This document shows positions 1-7,983 of a stretch of 64,000 nt of DNA, piece by piece. Numbering within the stretch: the stretch's first letter is position 1; the number at the start of each line of letters is the position of its first letter. The DNA is taken from assembly GCA_023394415.1 (NCBI GenBank), contig JAEXAR010000001.1:1-64000 (forward strand). Reading direction: 5' to 3'. The translations under genes were made by a program, and so were the position numbers. Below the pieces are notes generated by a model. The model did not search any database. It worked only from the letters and a program-made list of their open reading frames with translations, and was not told the origin of the DNA. Source of the DNA: Bacteroidota bacterium (GTDB lineage: Bacteria; Bacteroidota; Bacteroidia; Flavobacteriales; Weeksellaceae).

Positions 1-722
1 ATGTTGGAAATGTAACCACCTTTGATTTACCCAATGATTTGAATTATTCTACTCAATATTTTGTCAGAATTATACCTTCTAATTCGGCAGGATCAGCTTC
101 TGGATGTTCTGTGACAAATTTTATAACAGTTTATGGTGATGAAGATGGCGATGGCGTGACTGACGACAAAGACCAATGCCCAAACACTCCTTTGGGTATT
201 CCTGTTGATTCAAATGGTTGCCCAGTTTGTTCAGCGCCACTGATGACAACTATTAATATTCAGGAAAATGATGCAGAAATTAGTATTTCCGGAGGAATAA
301 GTCCATTCAACTACCGTGTTGATAATGGTTTGTGGCAATCAACCAGTTCTAATTCAATTGTACTAAATGATTTGGAAGGTGGGCTTCATACCATTGAAAT
401 CAATTCAGCAGATACTTGCGAAACAATATTAGAGTTCAGCATTATTGAAATGCATAACGTGATTACACCTAATGGTGATGGCATAAATGATGTTTTAGAT
501 CTTTCAACTTTGCTTTTGAAGGAGGAACCAAAGCTTATTATTTTTGATCGTTACAGTAATAAAATATTTGAAGGAAATGCGAATAACCAATTCATTTGGG
601 ACGGAAAGTTAAACGGAAGACCAATAAAAACCGACTCTTATTGGTTTTACATACAATGGAAAGAACCAAATTCTCAAACGCCTTCTAAAAAACAAGGCTG
701 GATTTTGGTAAAAAATAGATAA
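1..722 (+). CDS. T9SS type B sorting-domain protein (C-terminal part)
   Basis: The gene enters from the left edge in the frame whose first full codon is at base 3, so about 239 C-terminal residues are seen. They start in what looks like a fibronectin-type or PKD-like beta module, followed by a thrombospondin type 3-like calcium loop (DEDGDGVTDDKDQCP). The last 85 residues are a type B sorting domain (TPNGDGINDV, then the WDGKLNG beta hairpin), known to direct export by the type IX secretion system to the cell surface or medium. The cargo's function lies outside the window. A strong hairpin terminator follows the stop. I am confident of the sorting domain; the start and true function are unknown. 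Confidence 0.9.
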   Translation, partial: VGNVTTFDLPNDLNYSTQYFVRIIPSNSAGSASGCSVTNFITVYGDEDGDGVTDDKDQCPNTPLGIPVDSNGCPVCSAPLMTTINIQENDAEISISGGISPFNYRVDNGLWQSTSSNSIVLNDLEGGLHTIEINSADTCETILEFSIIEMHNVITPNGDGINDVLDLSTLLLKEEPKLIIFDRYSNKIFEGNANNQFIWDGKLNGRPIKTDSYWFYIQWKEPNSQTPSKKQGWILVKNR

Positions 723-725
723 TTG

Positions 726-755
726 AAAATCACTCTCGACGAGAGTGATTTTTTT
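726..755 (+). terminator. Rho-independent terminator
   Basis: AATCACTCTC pairs with GAGAGTGATT around a three-base loop (728-750), followed by a T run. It lies directly after the sorting-domain gene. Confidence 0.88.
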
Positions 756-803
756 CTGCCAAAATTGCACATTAGTTTAACAGTGAATGACAGATTTTCA
801 GAT

Positions 804-837
804 TACTTTTGTTGGCACTGTTTTAGAGAAAAACAGT
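804..837 (+). promoter_or_regulatory. groES promoter element with perfect inverted repeat
   Basis: TACTTTTG at 804-811 fits the Bacteroidetes -7 consensus TAnnTTTG. ACTGTTTT at 817-824 and AAAACAGT at 830-837 form a perfect 8-bp inverted repeat with a 5-base spacer, placed where transcription would begin. It does not resemble CIRCE. It could be an operator or a 5' hairpin of the groES mRNA. I found no convincing -33 TTG at the usual distance. Confidence 0.5.
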
Positions 838-867
838 TCAGTATTTAATAATTTAAACCTAAAAAAT

Positions 868-1146
868 ATGTCAGTAAATTTTAAACCATTAGCAGACCGC
901 GTTCTGGTAGAGCCAACTGCTGCGGAAACTACTACCGCATCAGGAATCATTATCCCCGACACCGCAAAAGAAAAACCACAGGAAGGTATTGTTGTGGCAG
1001 TAGGTCCGGGCAAAAAAGATGAGCCAACAACCGTTCAGGTAGGCGACAAAGTACTTTACGGAAAATATTCAGGTTCTGAATTAAAACTTGATGGCAAAGA
1101 TTATTTAATTGTAAAAGAAGGAGATTTATTGGGAATTGTTGGGTAG
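868..1146 (+). CDS. groES: Co-chaperonin GroES
   Basis: This 92-residue cytosolic protein forms the heptameric lid of the GroEL folding chamber. It begins MSVNFKPLADRVLVEP, holds the mobile-loop region (ETTTASGIIIPDTAKEKPQ) and ends YLIVKEGDLLGIVG, all typical of the family and of usual length. The reading frame stays open upstream to 787, but the family start is the ATG at 868, which lies downstream of the putative promoter and inverted repeat. groEL follows only after a 439-base gap that holds a four-helix-bundle gene, an unusual interruption of the normally tight groESL operon. Identification is certain. Confidence 0.98.
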   Translation: MSVNFKPLADRVLVEPTAAETTTASGIIIPDTAKEKPQEGIVVAVGPGKKDEPTTVQVGDKVLYGKYSGSELKLDGKDYLIVKEGDLLGIVG

Positions 1147-1150
1147 CAGT

Positions 1151-1571
1151 AAGCAATAGGCAAGAAGCAGGATGCGAAACTACAGAAAATATGAGGTTTG
1201 GGAAATTGGTCATAAATTAACTAAAGAAATTTATCTTCTTACTTCAAAATTTCCGAAAGAAGAAATCTACGGATTAACTTCTCAGATTCGAAGAGCATCA
1301 GTTTCAATTCCTACTAATATTGCCGAAGGTTGCGGACGTTTAACCGACAAAGAATTCGGAAGGTTTATTGATATAAGTATAGGTTCGTTAAATGAGACAG
1401 AATATCTTTTATTCTTATCAACAGAATTGAAGTTCATCTCAGAATCAGAATTTGAACCAATTGCAATTCAAATGAATCTTCTCCGACAAAAATTAATTCA
1501 ACTCAGAAAAAAATTATTATAATAAAAACCAGCGGTTTTGCATTAGGCTTCCTGCCTCCTGCGTCCCGCTT
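1151..1571. repeat. Cassette with imperfect terminal inverted repeats
   Basis: The bases at 1151-1175 (AAGCAATAGGCAAGAAGCAG and onward) match the reverse complement of 1547-1571 at 18 of 25 positions. The two arms enclose the four-helix-bundle gene, whose ATG lies inside the left arm. The arrangement suggests a small mobile-like cassette inserted between groES and groEL. I see no transposase and no clear target duplication. Confidence 0.6.
1172..1522 (+). CDS. Four-helix-bundle protein (TIGR02436 type)
   Basis: A 116-residue, wholly helical protein with the family hallmark LTSQIRRASVSIPTNIAEG near residues 36-54 and a charged C-terminal helix. The family was first seen as the product of intervening sequences in 23S rRNA genes and is scattered through Bacteroidetes as single genes in intergenic repeats; its biochemical role is not established. 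Here it stands between groES and groEL on the same strand, inside a pair of inverted repeats. It probably rides on groESL transcription. No frameshift is seen, so it is likely still translated. The family call is firm, the function unknown. Confidence 0.9.
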   Translation: MRNYRKYEVWEIGHKLTKEIYLLTSKFPKEEIYGLTSQIRRASVSIPTNIAEGCGRLTDKEFGRFIDISIGSLNETEYLLFLSTELKFISESEFEPIAIQMNLLRQKLIQLRKKLL

Positions 1572-1585
1572 AAAGCATTAAAAAA

Positions 1586-3208
1586 ATGGCAAAAGAAATA
1601 AAATTCGATATCGAATCAAGAGACGCCCTAAAAAGAGGTGTTGACGCATTGGCAAATGCAGTAAAAGTAACTTTGGGTCCAAAAGGTAGAAACGTAGTCA
1701 TCGAAAAATCTTTCGGTGCGCCACACGTTACCAAAGACGGTGTTTCCGTGGCAAAAGAAATTGAGCTGGAAGACAAAGTTGAAAATATGGGAGCACAAAT
1801 GGTAAAAGAAGTGGCTTCCAAAACCAATGATATTGCTGGTGACGGAACTACAACCGCAACTGTTTTGGCTCAAGCAATCGTTCGCGAAGGTTTGAAAAAC
1901 GTTGCAGCAGGTGCAAATCCAATGGACTTGAAAAGAGGAATCGACAAAGCAGTTACGGCTGTAGTTGAAAACTTGAAATCTCAATCTCAAGTTGTTGGTG
2001 ATTCTTCAGAGAAAATCAAACAAGTGGCGGCAATTTCTGCAAATAACGACGATACCATCGGTTCGTTAATCGCTGAAGCGTACGGAAAAGTTGGAAAAGA
2101 AGGCGTAATCACCGTTGAAGAAGCAAAAGGAACAGATACAACCGTAGATGTTGTAGAAGGGATGCAGTTTGACAGAGGTTATCAATCTCCATATTTCGTA
2201 ACCAATCCTGAAAAAATGGTTGCGGAATTGGAAAATCCATACATTCTTTTAGTTGAAAAGAAAATTTCTTCAATGAAAGAGTTGCTTCCAGTTTTGGAAC
2301 CAGTTGCACAGGCAGGAAAATCGCTTTTAATTATTTCTGAAGAAGTGGAAGGTGAAGCTTTGGCAACATTAGTGGTGAACAAATTAAGAGGTTCTTTGAA
2401 AATAGCTGCGGTAAAAGCACCGGGATTTGGCGACAGAAGAAAAGCTATGTTAGAAGACATCGCAATCTTAACTGGCGGACAAGTAATTTCTGAGGAAAGA
2501 GGTTTCACGATGGATAACGCAACTTTAGAAATGCTTGGAACTGCTGAAAAAGTAACCATCGATAAAGACAATACAACCATCGTAAATGGTGGCGGTGATG
2601 AAGCGCAGATTAAAGGCAGAGTCAACCAGATCAAGGCGCAGATGGAAACTACAACTTCAGATTACGACAGAGAAAAACTTCAGGAAAGGCTGGCTAAATT
2701 AGCCGGCGGTGTTGCCGTTCTTTACGTAGGTGCAGCTTCCGAAGTGGAAATGAAAGAGAAAAAAGACCGTGTTGATGATGCTTTACACGCAACAAGAGCC
2801 GCTGTAGAAGAAGGTATTGTACCTGGAGGTGGTGTTGCTTTGGTAAGAAGTATTTCAGCTTTGAATATTGATGGTGCAAACCAAGATGAAACAACGGGTA
2901 TCAAAATTGTGAAAAGAGCAATTGAAGAACCATTGAGACAAATCGTTGCCAATGCAGGAGGTGAAGGTTCCGTAATCGTTGCAAAAGTGGCAGACGGAAT
3001 CGGAGATTTTGGCTATAATGCTAAAAATGACGAATACGTTAATATGTACGAAGCCGGAATTATTGACCCTACTAAAGTAGTTCGTGTTGCACTTGAAAAT
3101 GCCGCTTCCGTTGCAGGAATGTTACTAACAACAGAATGCGTGGTAACAGAAGTGAAAAAAGACGAACCTGCCATGCCAATGGGAGGAGGAATGCCGGGAA
3201 TGATGTAA
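1586..3208 (+). CDS. groL: Chaperonin GroEL
   Basis: A 540-residue ATP-dependent chaperonin that forms the double-ring folding chamber with GroES in the cytoplasm. It starts MAKEIKFDIESRDALKRGV, carries the nucleotide-binding GDGTTTATVLA near residue 87, the family signature AAVEEGIVPGGG near 404, and the flexible Gly/Met tail (MPMGGGMPGMM). Length and motifs are typical. It is separated from groES by the four-helix-bundle cassette, so co-transcription would need read-through of that insert. A perfect hairpin terminator follows. Identification is certain. Confidence 0.99.
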   Translation: MAKEIKFDIESRDALKRGVDALANAVKVTLGPKGRNVVIEKSFGAPHVTKDGVSVAKEIELEDKVENMGAQMVKEVASKTNDIAGDGTTTATVLAQAIVREGLKNVAAGANPMDLKRGIDKAVTAVVENLKSQSQVVGDSSEKIKQVAAISANNDDTIGSLIAEAYGKVGKEGVITVEEAKGTDTTVDVVEGMQFDRGYQSPYFVTNPEKMVAELENPYILLVEKKISSMKELLPVLEPVAQAGKSLLIISEEVEGEALATLVVNKLRGSLKIAAVKAPGFGDRRKAMLEDIAILTGGQVISEERGFTMDNATLEMLGTAEKVTIDKDNTTIVNGGGDEAQIKGRVNQIKAQMETTTSDYDREKLQERLAKLAGGVAVLYVGAASEVEMKEKKDRVDDALHATRAAVEEGIVPGGGVALVRSISALNIDGANQDETTGIKIVKRAIEEPLRQIVANAGGEGSVIVAKVADGIGDFGYNAKNDEYVNMYEAGIIDPTKVVRVALENAASVAGMLLTTECVVTEVKKDEPAMPMGGGMPGMM

Positions 3209-3249
3209 TTTTTTGCAATTGGTTTTCGCCTTTTTGCAATTACTATAAT

Positions 3250-3284
3250 AAAATCCGTTCAAAAATTTTTGAACGGATTTTTTA
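3250..3284 (+). terminator. Rho-independent terminator after groEL
   Basis: A perfect 30-base palindrome at 3251-3280 (AAATCCGTTC in the left arm) is followed by T residues. Confidence 0.92.
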
Positions 3285-3431
3285 TTTCTATTTAACATAA
3301 AATCAATCGTTTAATTTTTAAAGTAAAAATTTTAGTTTGTGTAAATCAGTCTTTTGAATATTTTTTATAAAAACCGTTTAACTATCTTACATTTTATCAA
3401 TCTTTATTATAGAACGTAAAATTTTTTGATT

Positions 3432-3833
3432 ATGAAAAACATCTATTTCCTATTCGTTAAACTAAACACCTTGAAAACTCAATTACTTCTTCTAATGTCA
3501 TTATTGGCCTCCATAACACTCTATTCTCAAAAGGCCACTATTATAGAAAAAAACAACAAGACAGAATACAATTATCCTATTGCAGTTACACCACAAAATC
3601 TGCATGCTGCACTAAATCAAAAAAAAGCGGCTTTTGTAGTAAGAGCTTTTCACAATGGATTTGACACAAAAGACTTTGAAGAAAAATATGGTGTTAGAAT
3701 TATTTTCGCCAATTGTGTAGGAACCTACTTCGGTAATGATGCTCTAAACAATAAAACAATTGCAGAGTTTCTAACTAAAAAATTCGGTGAAGATTGGAAA
3801 AAAGAAATTCCAATTATGCCACTCGGATTATAA
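3432..3833 (+). CDS. Small secreted protein of unknown function
   Basis: 133 residues from the ATG at 3432; the TTG two codons upstream is a less likely start. Residues 14-33 form a hydrophobic signal segment (LLLLMSLLASITLYSQ) with likely cleavage after the Ser-Gln, so the mature protein of about 100 residues should reach the periplasm or outer membrane. The mature part alternates charged and aromatic residues, holds one cysteine (FANCVGTYF) and ends PIMPLGL. I do not recognise the family. It is a single gene between two terminators, with 220 bases of AT-rich leader in front and no obvious promoter consensus. Confidence 0.72.
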   Translation: MKNIYFLFVKLNTLKTQLLLLMSLLASITLYSQKATIIEKNNKTEYNYPIAVTPQNLHAALNQKKAAFVVRAFHNGFDTKDFEEKYGVRIIFANCVGTYFGNDALNNKTIAEFLTKKFGEDWKKEIPIMPLGL

Positions 3834-3851
3834 AAGGAATTTAAATTAAAA

Positions 3852-3895
3852 AAAGGAATGTCTTGGCTTTTAAGTTAAGACATTCCCTCTTTTTA
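3852..3895. terminator. Bidirectional terminator
   Basis: GGAATGTCTT at 3855-3864 pairs with AAGACATTCC at 3877-3886, flanked by A and T runs on both sides. It serves the convergent genes at 3432-3833 and 3893-4117. Confidence 0.88.
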
Positions 3896-4117
3896 TGAAT
3901 AGGCATCTTTAAACTGCTGAATAAGCTCGTCAATTTTTTCAATGTGAACGTAAGCAGATTTCACCTCCTCATATCGTGGAGATTGATAAAAGATTTCGTG
4001 AAAATCCATATTTCCGTTCCCTACTTTCACAATTCTTAAAACTTCAATGTTTAGTTTTTTGAGTTCTTCTTTTAGAATTTGAAATTCGTCTTCTATGTTA
4101 TTGATATGTTGATCCAT
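3893..4117 (-). CDS. Small helical protein of unknown function
   Basis: 74 residues, starting MDQHINNIEDEFQILKEELK. The composition suggests two amphipathic helices rich in Glu and Lys around a short Gly-Asn turn; there is no signal peptide or membrane segment, so a cytosolic protein is likely. I do not recognise the family. It reads toward the shared terminator with the secreted-protein gene and lies just downstream of the MsbA-like exporter on the same strand, 96 bases apart, so it may share its transcript. A 14-bp palindrome sits 16 bases upstream of the ATG. Confidence 0.65.
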   Translation of the reverse strand: MDQHINNIEDEFQILKEELKKLNIEVLRIVKVGNGNMDFHEIFYQSPRYEEVKSAYVHIEKIDELIQQFKDAYS

Positions 4118-4133
4118 TATTGCTTGTATAAAT

Positions 4134-4147
4134 TTGGCTTAAGCCAA
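4134..4147. repeat. Perfect 14-bp palindrome
   Basis: TTGGCTTAAGCCAA is its own reverse complement and lies between the exporter gene and the 74-residue protein gene. It could be an operator, a processing site, or a remnant of the GGCT..AGCC repeats also seen at 49337-49390. Confidence 0.55.
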
Positions 4148-4213
4148 TTAATTTTTATTTTTTTTAAAACGGAATTTTTCTATACCGTTATTGTTACACT
4201 TTTATTGCGGCAT

Positions 4214-5965
4214 CTACTCTTTTTCGCTAGCCTCAACTTCATGTTTTAGTTGCGCTTTGTAAAGTGTTGCGTAATATCCATTTTTATTAAGGAGTTCTGC
4301 GTGTTTGCCTTCTTCTACAATTTTTCCGCCATCCATTACGATAATCTTATCTGCTTTTTCAATGGTAGAAAGACGGTGAGCGATAATGATAGAAGTACGG
4401 TTTTTAGTAATTTTTTCGGTTGCTCTCTGAATTAATTTTTCACTTTCGTGATCAATAGATGATGTCGCTTCATCCAAAATTAAAATTTTTGGATCTGAAA
4501 GGTACGCTCTAAGGAAAGACAGCAATTGTCTTTGTCCCAAAGAAATAGATGATCCTCTTTCGCTCACCACATAATCATATTCTCCCGGAAGTTGTTTGAT
4601 GAATTCATCTACTTCAATTTCTTCCGCCGCTTTTTTTATCTTTTCTAAAGTTATCGTATCATCACCAAAGGCCAAGTTTTCATAAATGCTGCCATGAAAA
4701 AGGAATACATCCTGCAAAACTACTCCAATATGGCTTCTTAAATTATAAAGCTCGTAATCCTTCAAATCCACATCATCAATCAGGATTTTACCGGAATTTA
4801 TGTCGTATAATCTGGTAATTAGACTGATAATAGTAGATTTTCCAGCTCCTGTTGCACCTACAATTGCTACATTTTCTCCCGGATTTACTTTCAAGCTGAT
4901 GCCTTTCAATACTTCCTGCTTTTCATCATAAGAAAACCTCACATTCTTGAATTCTATTTTTCCGTCGAAATGATTTTTATTCACGGTTCCGGTATTAGGC
5001 ATTGATAAATCTTCATCCATTAGCCCAAGAACACGTTCAGCACCAACAATACCTCGCTGGATATTATTGAACCGGTCAGCAATTTGACGCAAAGGACGAA
5101 TGAGCATTGAAATATATTGGATGAAAGCAATCACAACACCTGCCGTAATAGTAACATACCCACCATAGAACAAAATAAACCCAATGAAAACAGAAGAAAT
5201 GAGTTCTACCACCGGAAAAAACAGTGAAAAGATGAATACTGTTCTCAACAAAGCTGCTTTCAGTGTGATATTGATTTCATCAAATTTTTTGAATTCCTGT
5301 TCTTCACGGTTAAAAACCTGTATCAACTGCATTCCTGCCAAACGTTCCTGCACAAAGGAGTTTTGGTTTGCCGTCCAAGTTCTTTCATCACCAAAGGCTT
5401 TTTTTAATCTCTTTTGAAAAAATCTTGTAATTAAAACCATTAATGGTAGAATGACAAGTGAAATGTATGTAAGATTAGCATCCGTTTGATACATCATCAC
5501 CAGCACGAAAATAATTCTCAAAATATCACCGAAAACCATCAAAAACCCATCTGTATAAACCGTTGCAATGGTTTCTACATCTCCTACTGCACGTGTTACC
5601 AATTGCCCTATAGGAGTTTTATCAAAAAAAGAGGTCTTGAAATAGATGAGTTTGTTGTAAAGCCTTTCACGAATGTCTCTGATAACATTTTGTGAAATAT
5701 AATTTGAAAACCAAACCAGAAAAAAATTGAGAAATGTCTCTAAAAAAACAAGACCAATTAACCAGTAAATATGCTTCATCATCAAACCTTCGTCCTTTAG
5801 TTTTATGATGTCGTTGTCCACAATCTGCATAGTAAGATATGGACGGTATGTTGAAACCACCGACAAAAGAATGGAAATTATCAAAGCAATAATAAACCAC
5901 GAGCGGAATTTCATCCCTATCGAGAATAGTCGTTTGATAATTTGCCAGATGTTTGGTTTGTTCAT
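4214..5965 (-). CDS. ABC exporter, MsbA-like (fused membrane and ATPase domains)
   Basis: 583 residues. The N-terminal half (about 15-320) has six membrane segments of the ABC type 1 exporter fold; the C-terminal half (about 335-575) is the ATPase with Walker A GATGAGKST, the D-loop region ILDEATSSIDHES, and His-switch IIAHRLS. The signature reads SLGQRQ rather than LSGGQ, a common variant in this exporter group. Such half-transporters dimerise in the inner membrane and flip lipids or expel drugs; the substrate cannot be told from sequence. ATG at 5965 follows a TATTTTTG promoter element. Multidrug or lipid A-core export are both possible. Confidence 0.92.
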   Translation of the reverse strand: MNKPNIWQIIKRLFSIGMKFRSWFIIALIISILLSVVSTYRPYLTMQIVDNDIIKLKDEGLMMKHIYWLIGLVFLETFLNFFLVWFSNYISQNVIRDIRERLYNKLIYFKTSFFDKTPIGQLVTRAVGDVETIATVYTDGFLMVFGDILRIIFVLVMMYQTDANLTYISLVILPLMVLITRFFQKRLKKAFGDERTWTANQNSFVQERLAGMQLIQVFNREEQEFKKFDEINITLKAALLRTVFIFSLFFPVVELISSVFIGFILFYGGYVTITAGVVIAFIQYISMLIRPLRQIADRFNNIQRGIVGAERVLGLMDEDLSMPNTGTVNKNHFDGKIEFKNVRFSYDEKQEVLKGISLKVNPGENVAIVGATGAGKSTIISLITRLYDINSGKILIDDVDLKDYELYNLRSHIGVVLQDVFLFHGSIYENLAFGDDTITLEKIKKAAEEIEVDEFIKQLPGEYDYVVSERGSSISLGQRQLLSFLRAYLSDPKILILDEATSSIDHESEKLIQRATEKITKNRTSIIIAHRLSTIEKADKIIVMDGGKIVEEGKHAELLNKNGYYATLYKAQLKHEVEASEKE

Positions 5966-5975
5966 AAATCAGTTG

Positions 5976-5983
5976 CAAAAATA
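5976..5983 (-). promoter_or_regulatory. -7 promoter element for the ABC exporter
   Basis: Minus-strand TATTTTTG ends 11 bases upstream of the ATG and fits TAnnTTTG. Confidence 0.5.
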
Positions 5984-6115
5984 CGGAAACGAGTTGGAAG
6001 ACCGAAGCATAGAGACAGGAGATTGATGAAATCAATCAATAAATCATAAAGTGAAGCTAAATTGACAAAATCGTTTTAAGATATAGTACTATACTACTCT
6101 CAAAATCTTCAAGCC

Positions 6116-6847
6116 TTAAAAATCATATCCCACATCTACCAAGAAAAGTCCGTGTGCAGGTGCTGATGTTCCCGCAGCGTTACGATTTTTAGCTTCAATA
6201 ACTTGTCTTAAATCTTCCGGCTGCATTTTCCCGGAGCCGATTTCAACCATTGTTCCAACGATTGCGCGTACCATATTTCTTAAAAAACGGTTGGCAGAAA
6301 TGGTAAACTTCAGTTCGCTTCCGCTTTGTTCCCATTTTGCGATATAAATTTTGCAGAGGTTTGTCTTGTTATCACCTCCAATTTTTGCAAAACTTTCAAA
6401 ATCTTCATATTCAAAGAGAATTTTGCAGGCTTCATTCATTTTCTCAATATCCAAAGGGCGTTTCCAGTGTTGCCAAGCGGAATTTTGGGTGAATGGATTT
6501 TTCTCTAAAGAAATATAATATTCATAAGTGCGAAACGTCGCATCAAACCTTGCGTGATAATCATCCTGAACTCTAAAAATTCTCTTCACCGAAATATCAG
6601 GAGGAAGAAAACTATTGAGTTGATGGGATAATTTTTCAGATAATTCCTGCTCTGTATCAAAATGTGCAAACATTTTCTTAGCATGTACTCCGGTATCTGT
6701 TCTTCCTGCGCCTGTTGTTTTTATTTCCTCTCGTAAAATTGTGGAAAGTGCTTTTTCCAATTCTTCCTGTACAGAAATATCTTTCGGCTGTATTTGGTAC
6801 CCGAAATAATGCTGTCCGTTGTAAGAAAATTCAATGAAGTATCTCAA
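6116..6847 (-). CDS. truA: tRNA pseudouridine synthase TruA
   Basis: TruA converts U38-U40 of tRNA anticodon arms to pseudouridine. The 243 residues include the catalytic motif TTGAGRTDTGVHA (the Asp is the nucleophile) and the C-terminal FLRNMVRAIVGTM. The frame is open further upstream, but homology begins at RYFIEFSYNGQHYFGYQ, so I place the start at the TTG at 6845-6847; no in-frame ATG fits. The divergent phosphodiesterase gene starts 32 bases away, also with TTG. Function is firm, the start codon is inferred. Confidence 0.93.
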   Translation of the reverse strand: MRYFIEFSYNGQHYFGYQIQPKDISVQEELEKALSTILREEIKTTGAGRTDTGVHAKKMFAHFDTEQELSEKLSHQLNSFLPPDISVKRIFRVQDDYHARFDATFRTYEYYISLEKNPFTQNSAWQHWKRPLDIEKMNEACKILFEYEDFESFAKIGGDNKTNLCKIYIAKWEQSGSELKFTISANRFLRNMVRAIVGTMVEIGSGKMQPEDLRQVIEAKNRNAAGTSAPAHGLFLVDVGYDF

Positions 6848-6852
6848 TTTTG

Positions 6853-6860
6853 TAAATTTG
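6853..6860 (+). promoter_or_regulatory. -7 promoter element for the phosphodiesterase gene
   Basis: TAAATTTG fits TAnnTTTG and lies 19 bases before the TTG start at 6880, inside the 32-base gap to the divergent truA start. Confidence 0.5.
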
Positions 6861-6879
6861 TAACACAAAAATAAAACTT

Positions 6880-7374
6880 TTGACAAAGATATTGCTCCTT
6901 TCCGACTCTCATTCGTACATCGATGAACGAATTTTAGAATATACCAAACAAGCAGACGAAATTTGGCATTGTGGTGACTTTGGAAGTATGGAAGTAGCTG
7001 AACAACTTGAAACAATAAAACCTTTGAAAGGTGTTTATGGTAATATTGATAATGATAAAATCCGCCAATGCTTCCCAGAAATTAACCGATTTAAGTGTGA
7101 AAAGATTGAAGTTTTGATGATTCATATCGGAGGTTATCCCGGAAAATATTCACCTTTAGCCAAAAAAGAAATTCTAGAAAAAACACCTAAACTTTTTATT
7201 TCAGGACATTCACATATTTTGAAAGTGATGTTTGATGAAAAAAACAATCTCCTCCACCTAAATCCCGGAGCGTGCGGAAAAAGCGGCTGGCACAAAGTAA
7301 GAACGATGCTTCGCTTTGAAATTGATGGTGAGGAAATTAAAAATCTAGAAGTCATTGAACTGGGGATGAGATAG
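6880..7374 (+). CDS. Metallophosphoesterase, YfcE/MJ0936 type
   Basis: 164 residues of the small calcineurin-like phosphodiesterase family, cytosolic, using two metal ions. Metal-binding motifs appear in order: SDSH near residue 8, HCGDFG near 31, GNIDND near 55, and ISGHSH near 108. The family hydrolyses phosphodiesters, but no physiological substrate is known for most members. The first in-frame ATG is too deep (it would lose SDSH), so the TTG at 6880 is the best start. It diverges from truA. Degenerate TTTGAGAGTTGG tandem repeats follow the stop codon. Family firm, substrate unknown. Confidence 0.88.
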   Translation: MTKILLLSDSHSYIDERILEYTKQADEIWHCGDFGSMEVAEQLETIKPLKGVYGNIDNDKIRQCFPEINRFKCEKIEVLMIHIGGYPGKYSPLAKKEILEKTPKLFISGHSHILKVMFDEKNNLLHLNPGACGKSGWHKVRTMLRFEIDGEEIKNLEVIELGMR

Positions 7375-7433
7375 TTTGAGAGTTGGAATTTGAGAGTTGG
7401 GGGAATTGTGAGTTGAAGTGTTTGAGAGTTGGA
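7375..7433. repeat. Degenerate short tandem repeat
   Basis: TTTGAGAGTTGG occurs at 7375, 7389 and 7421, with a worn copy near 7406 (TTGTGAGTTGAA). It begins immediately after the phosphodiesterase stop codon and is probably a slippage-derived intergenic repeat. Confidence 0.75.
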
Positions 7434-7488
7434 GTATTATTTTTTTGGAAAATATTTAACTTGACACCTAAAACTTAAAACAAAAAAA

Positions 7489-7983
7489 ATGAAAATCGGC
7501 AATAAAGTTTCAGTCATTGATGAGGATTTAAGCGGAACTGTAACATCGGTTCACGGAAATACCGTTGTTTTTGCCGATGAACATGGCTTTACACACCAAT
7601 ATCCTATAGAAAAGCTTGTAAAAAGTAATGCTTCACTTTACGAAAACATCAGGATTGAAAAGAAATATGAGCACAACAAAAAACTTTCAAAAAAACACAA
7701 TCGAAACCACCTGATTCTCGATCTGCATTTTGAAAAATTAGTGGATAATCCTTTGGCTTACGAAAGTTTTGAAAGGCTCTTCATCCAAAAAGAAAAATTG
7801 TTGGAAACGATTGAGTTCTGCCGTAAAAACAATCTTAAAAAATTAGAAATCATTCACGGACTTGGCGACGGAACTTTACAAAAAATGGTTCACGATGTAT
7901 TAGAAAGCCAAACCAGACTCGATTTTCACAATAAAGAAATATTGCATCATCAGTCCGGTTCGGTTATGGTTAATTTTGTTTAG
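7489..7983 (+). CDS. Smr-domain protein with N-terminal KOW/Tudor-like module
   Basis: 164 residues. Residues 1-45 (MKIGNKVSVIDEDLSGTVTS) look like the small beta barrel found beside Smr domains in MutS2 relatives; residues about 82-164 are the Smr domain with LDLHFEKL and the HGLGDGTL loop. Smr domains are known as nucleases or nucleic acid binders; the role of this stand-alone Bacteroidetes form (DUF2027/Smr) is not settled. A short AT-rich leader with A-rich ATG context precedes it. Its stop codon overlaps the stop of the convergent DUF6370 gene by four bases, and no terminator separates them. Confidence 0.85.
   Translation: MKIGNKVSVIDEDLSGTVTSVHGNTVVFADEHGFTHQYPIEKLVKSNASLYENIRIEKKYEHNKKLSKKHNRNHLILDLHFEKLVDNPLAYESFERLFIQKEKLLETIEFCRKNNLKKLEIIHGLGDGTLQKMVHDVLESQTRLDFHNKEILHHQSGSVMVNFV

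Noticed and set aside
728..750. Palindrome before groES considered as a CIRCE heat-shock operator
   Set aside because: It lacks TTAGCACTC-N9-GAGTGCTAA and has a three-base loop followed by a T run, so it is the terminator of the upstream gene.
1570..2952. Several long open frames antisense to groEL
   Set aside because: They mirror the codon use of groEL, lack recognisable domains or starts, and overlap an unquestionable gene.
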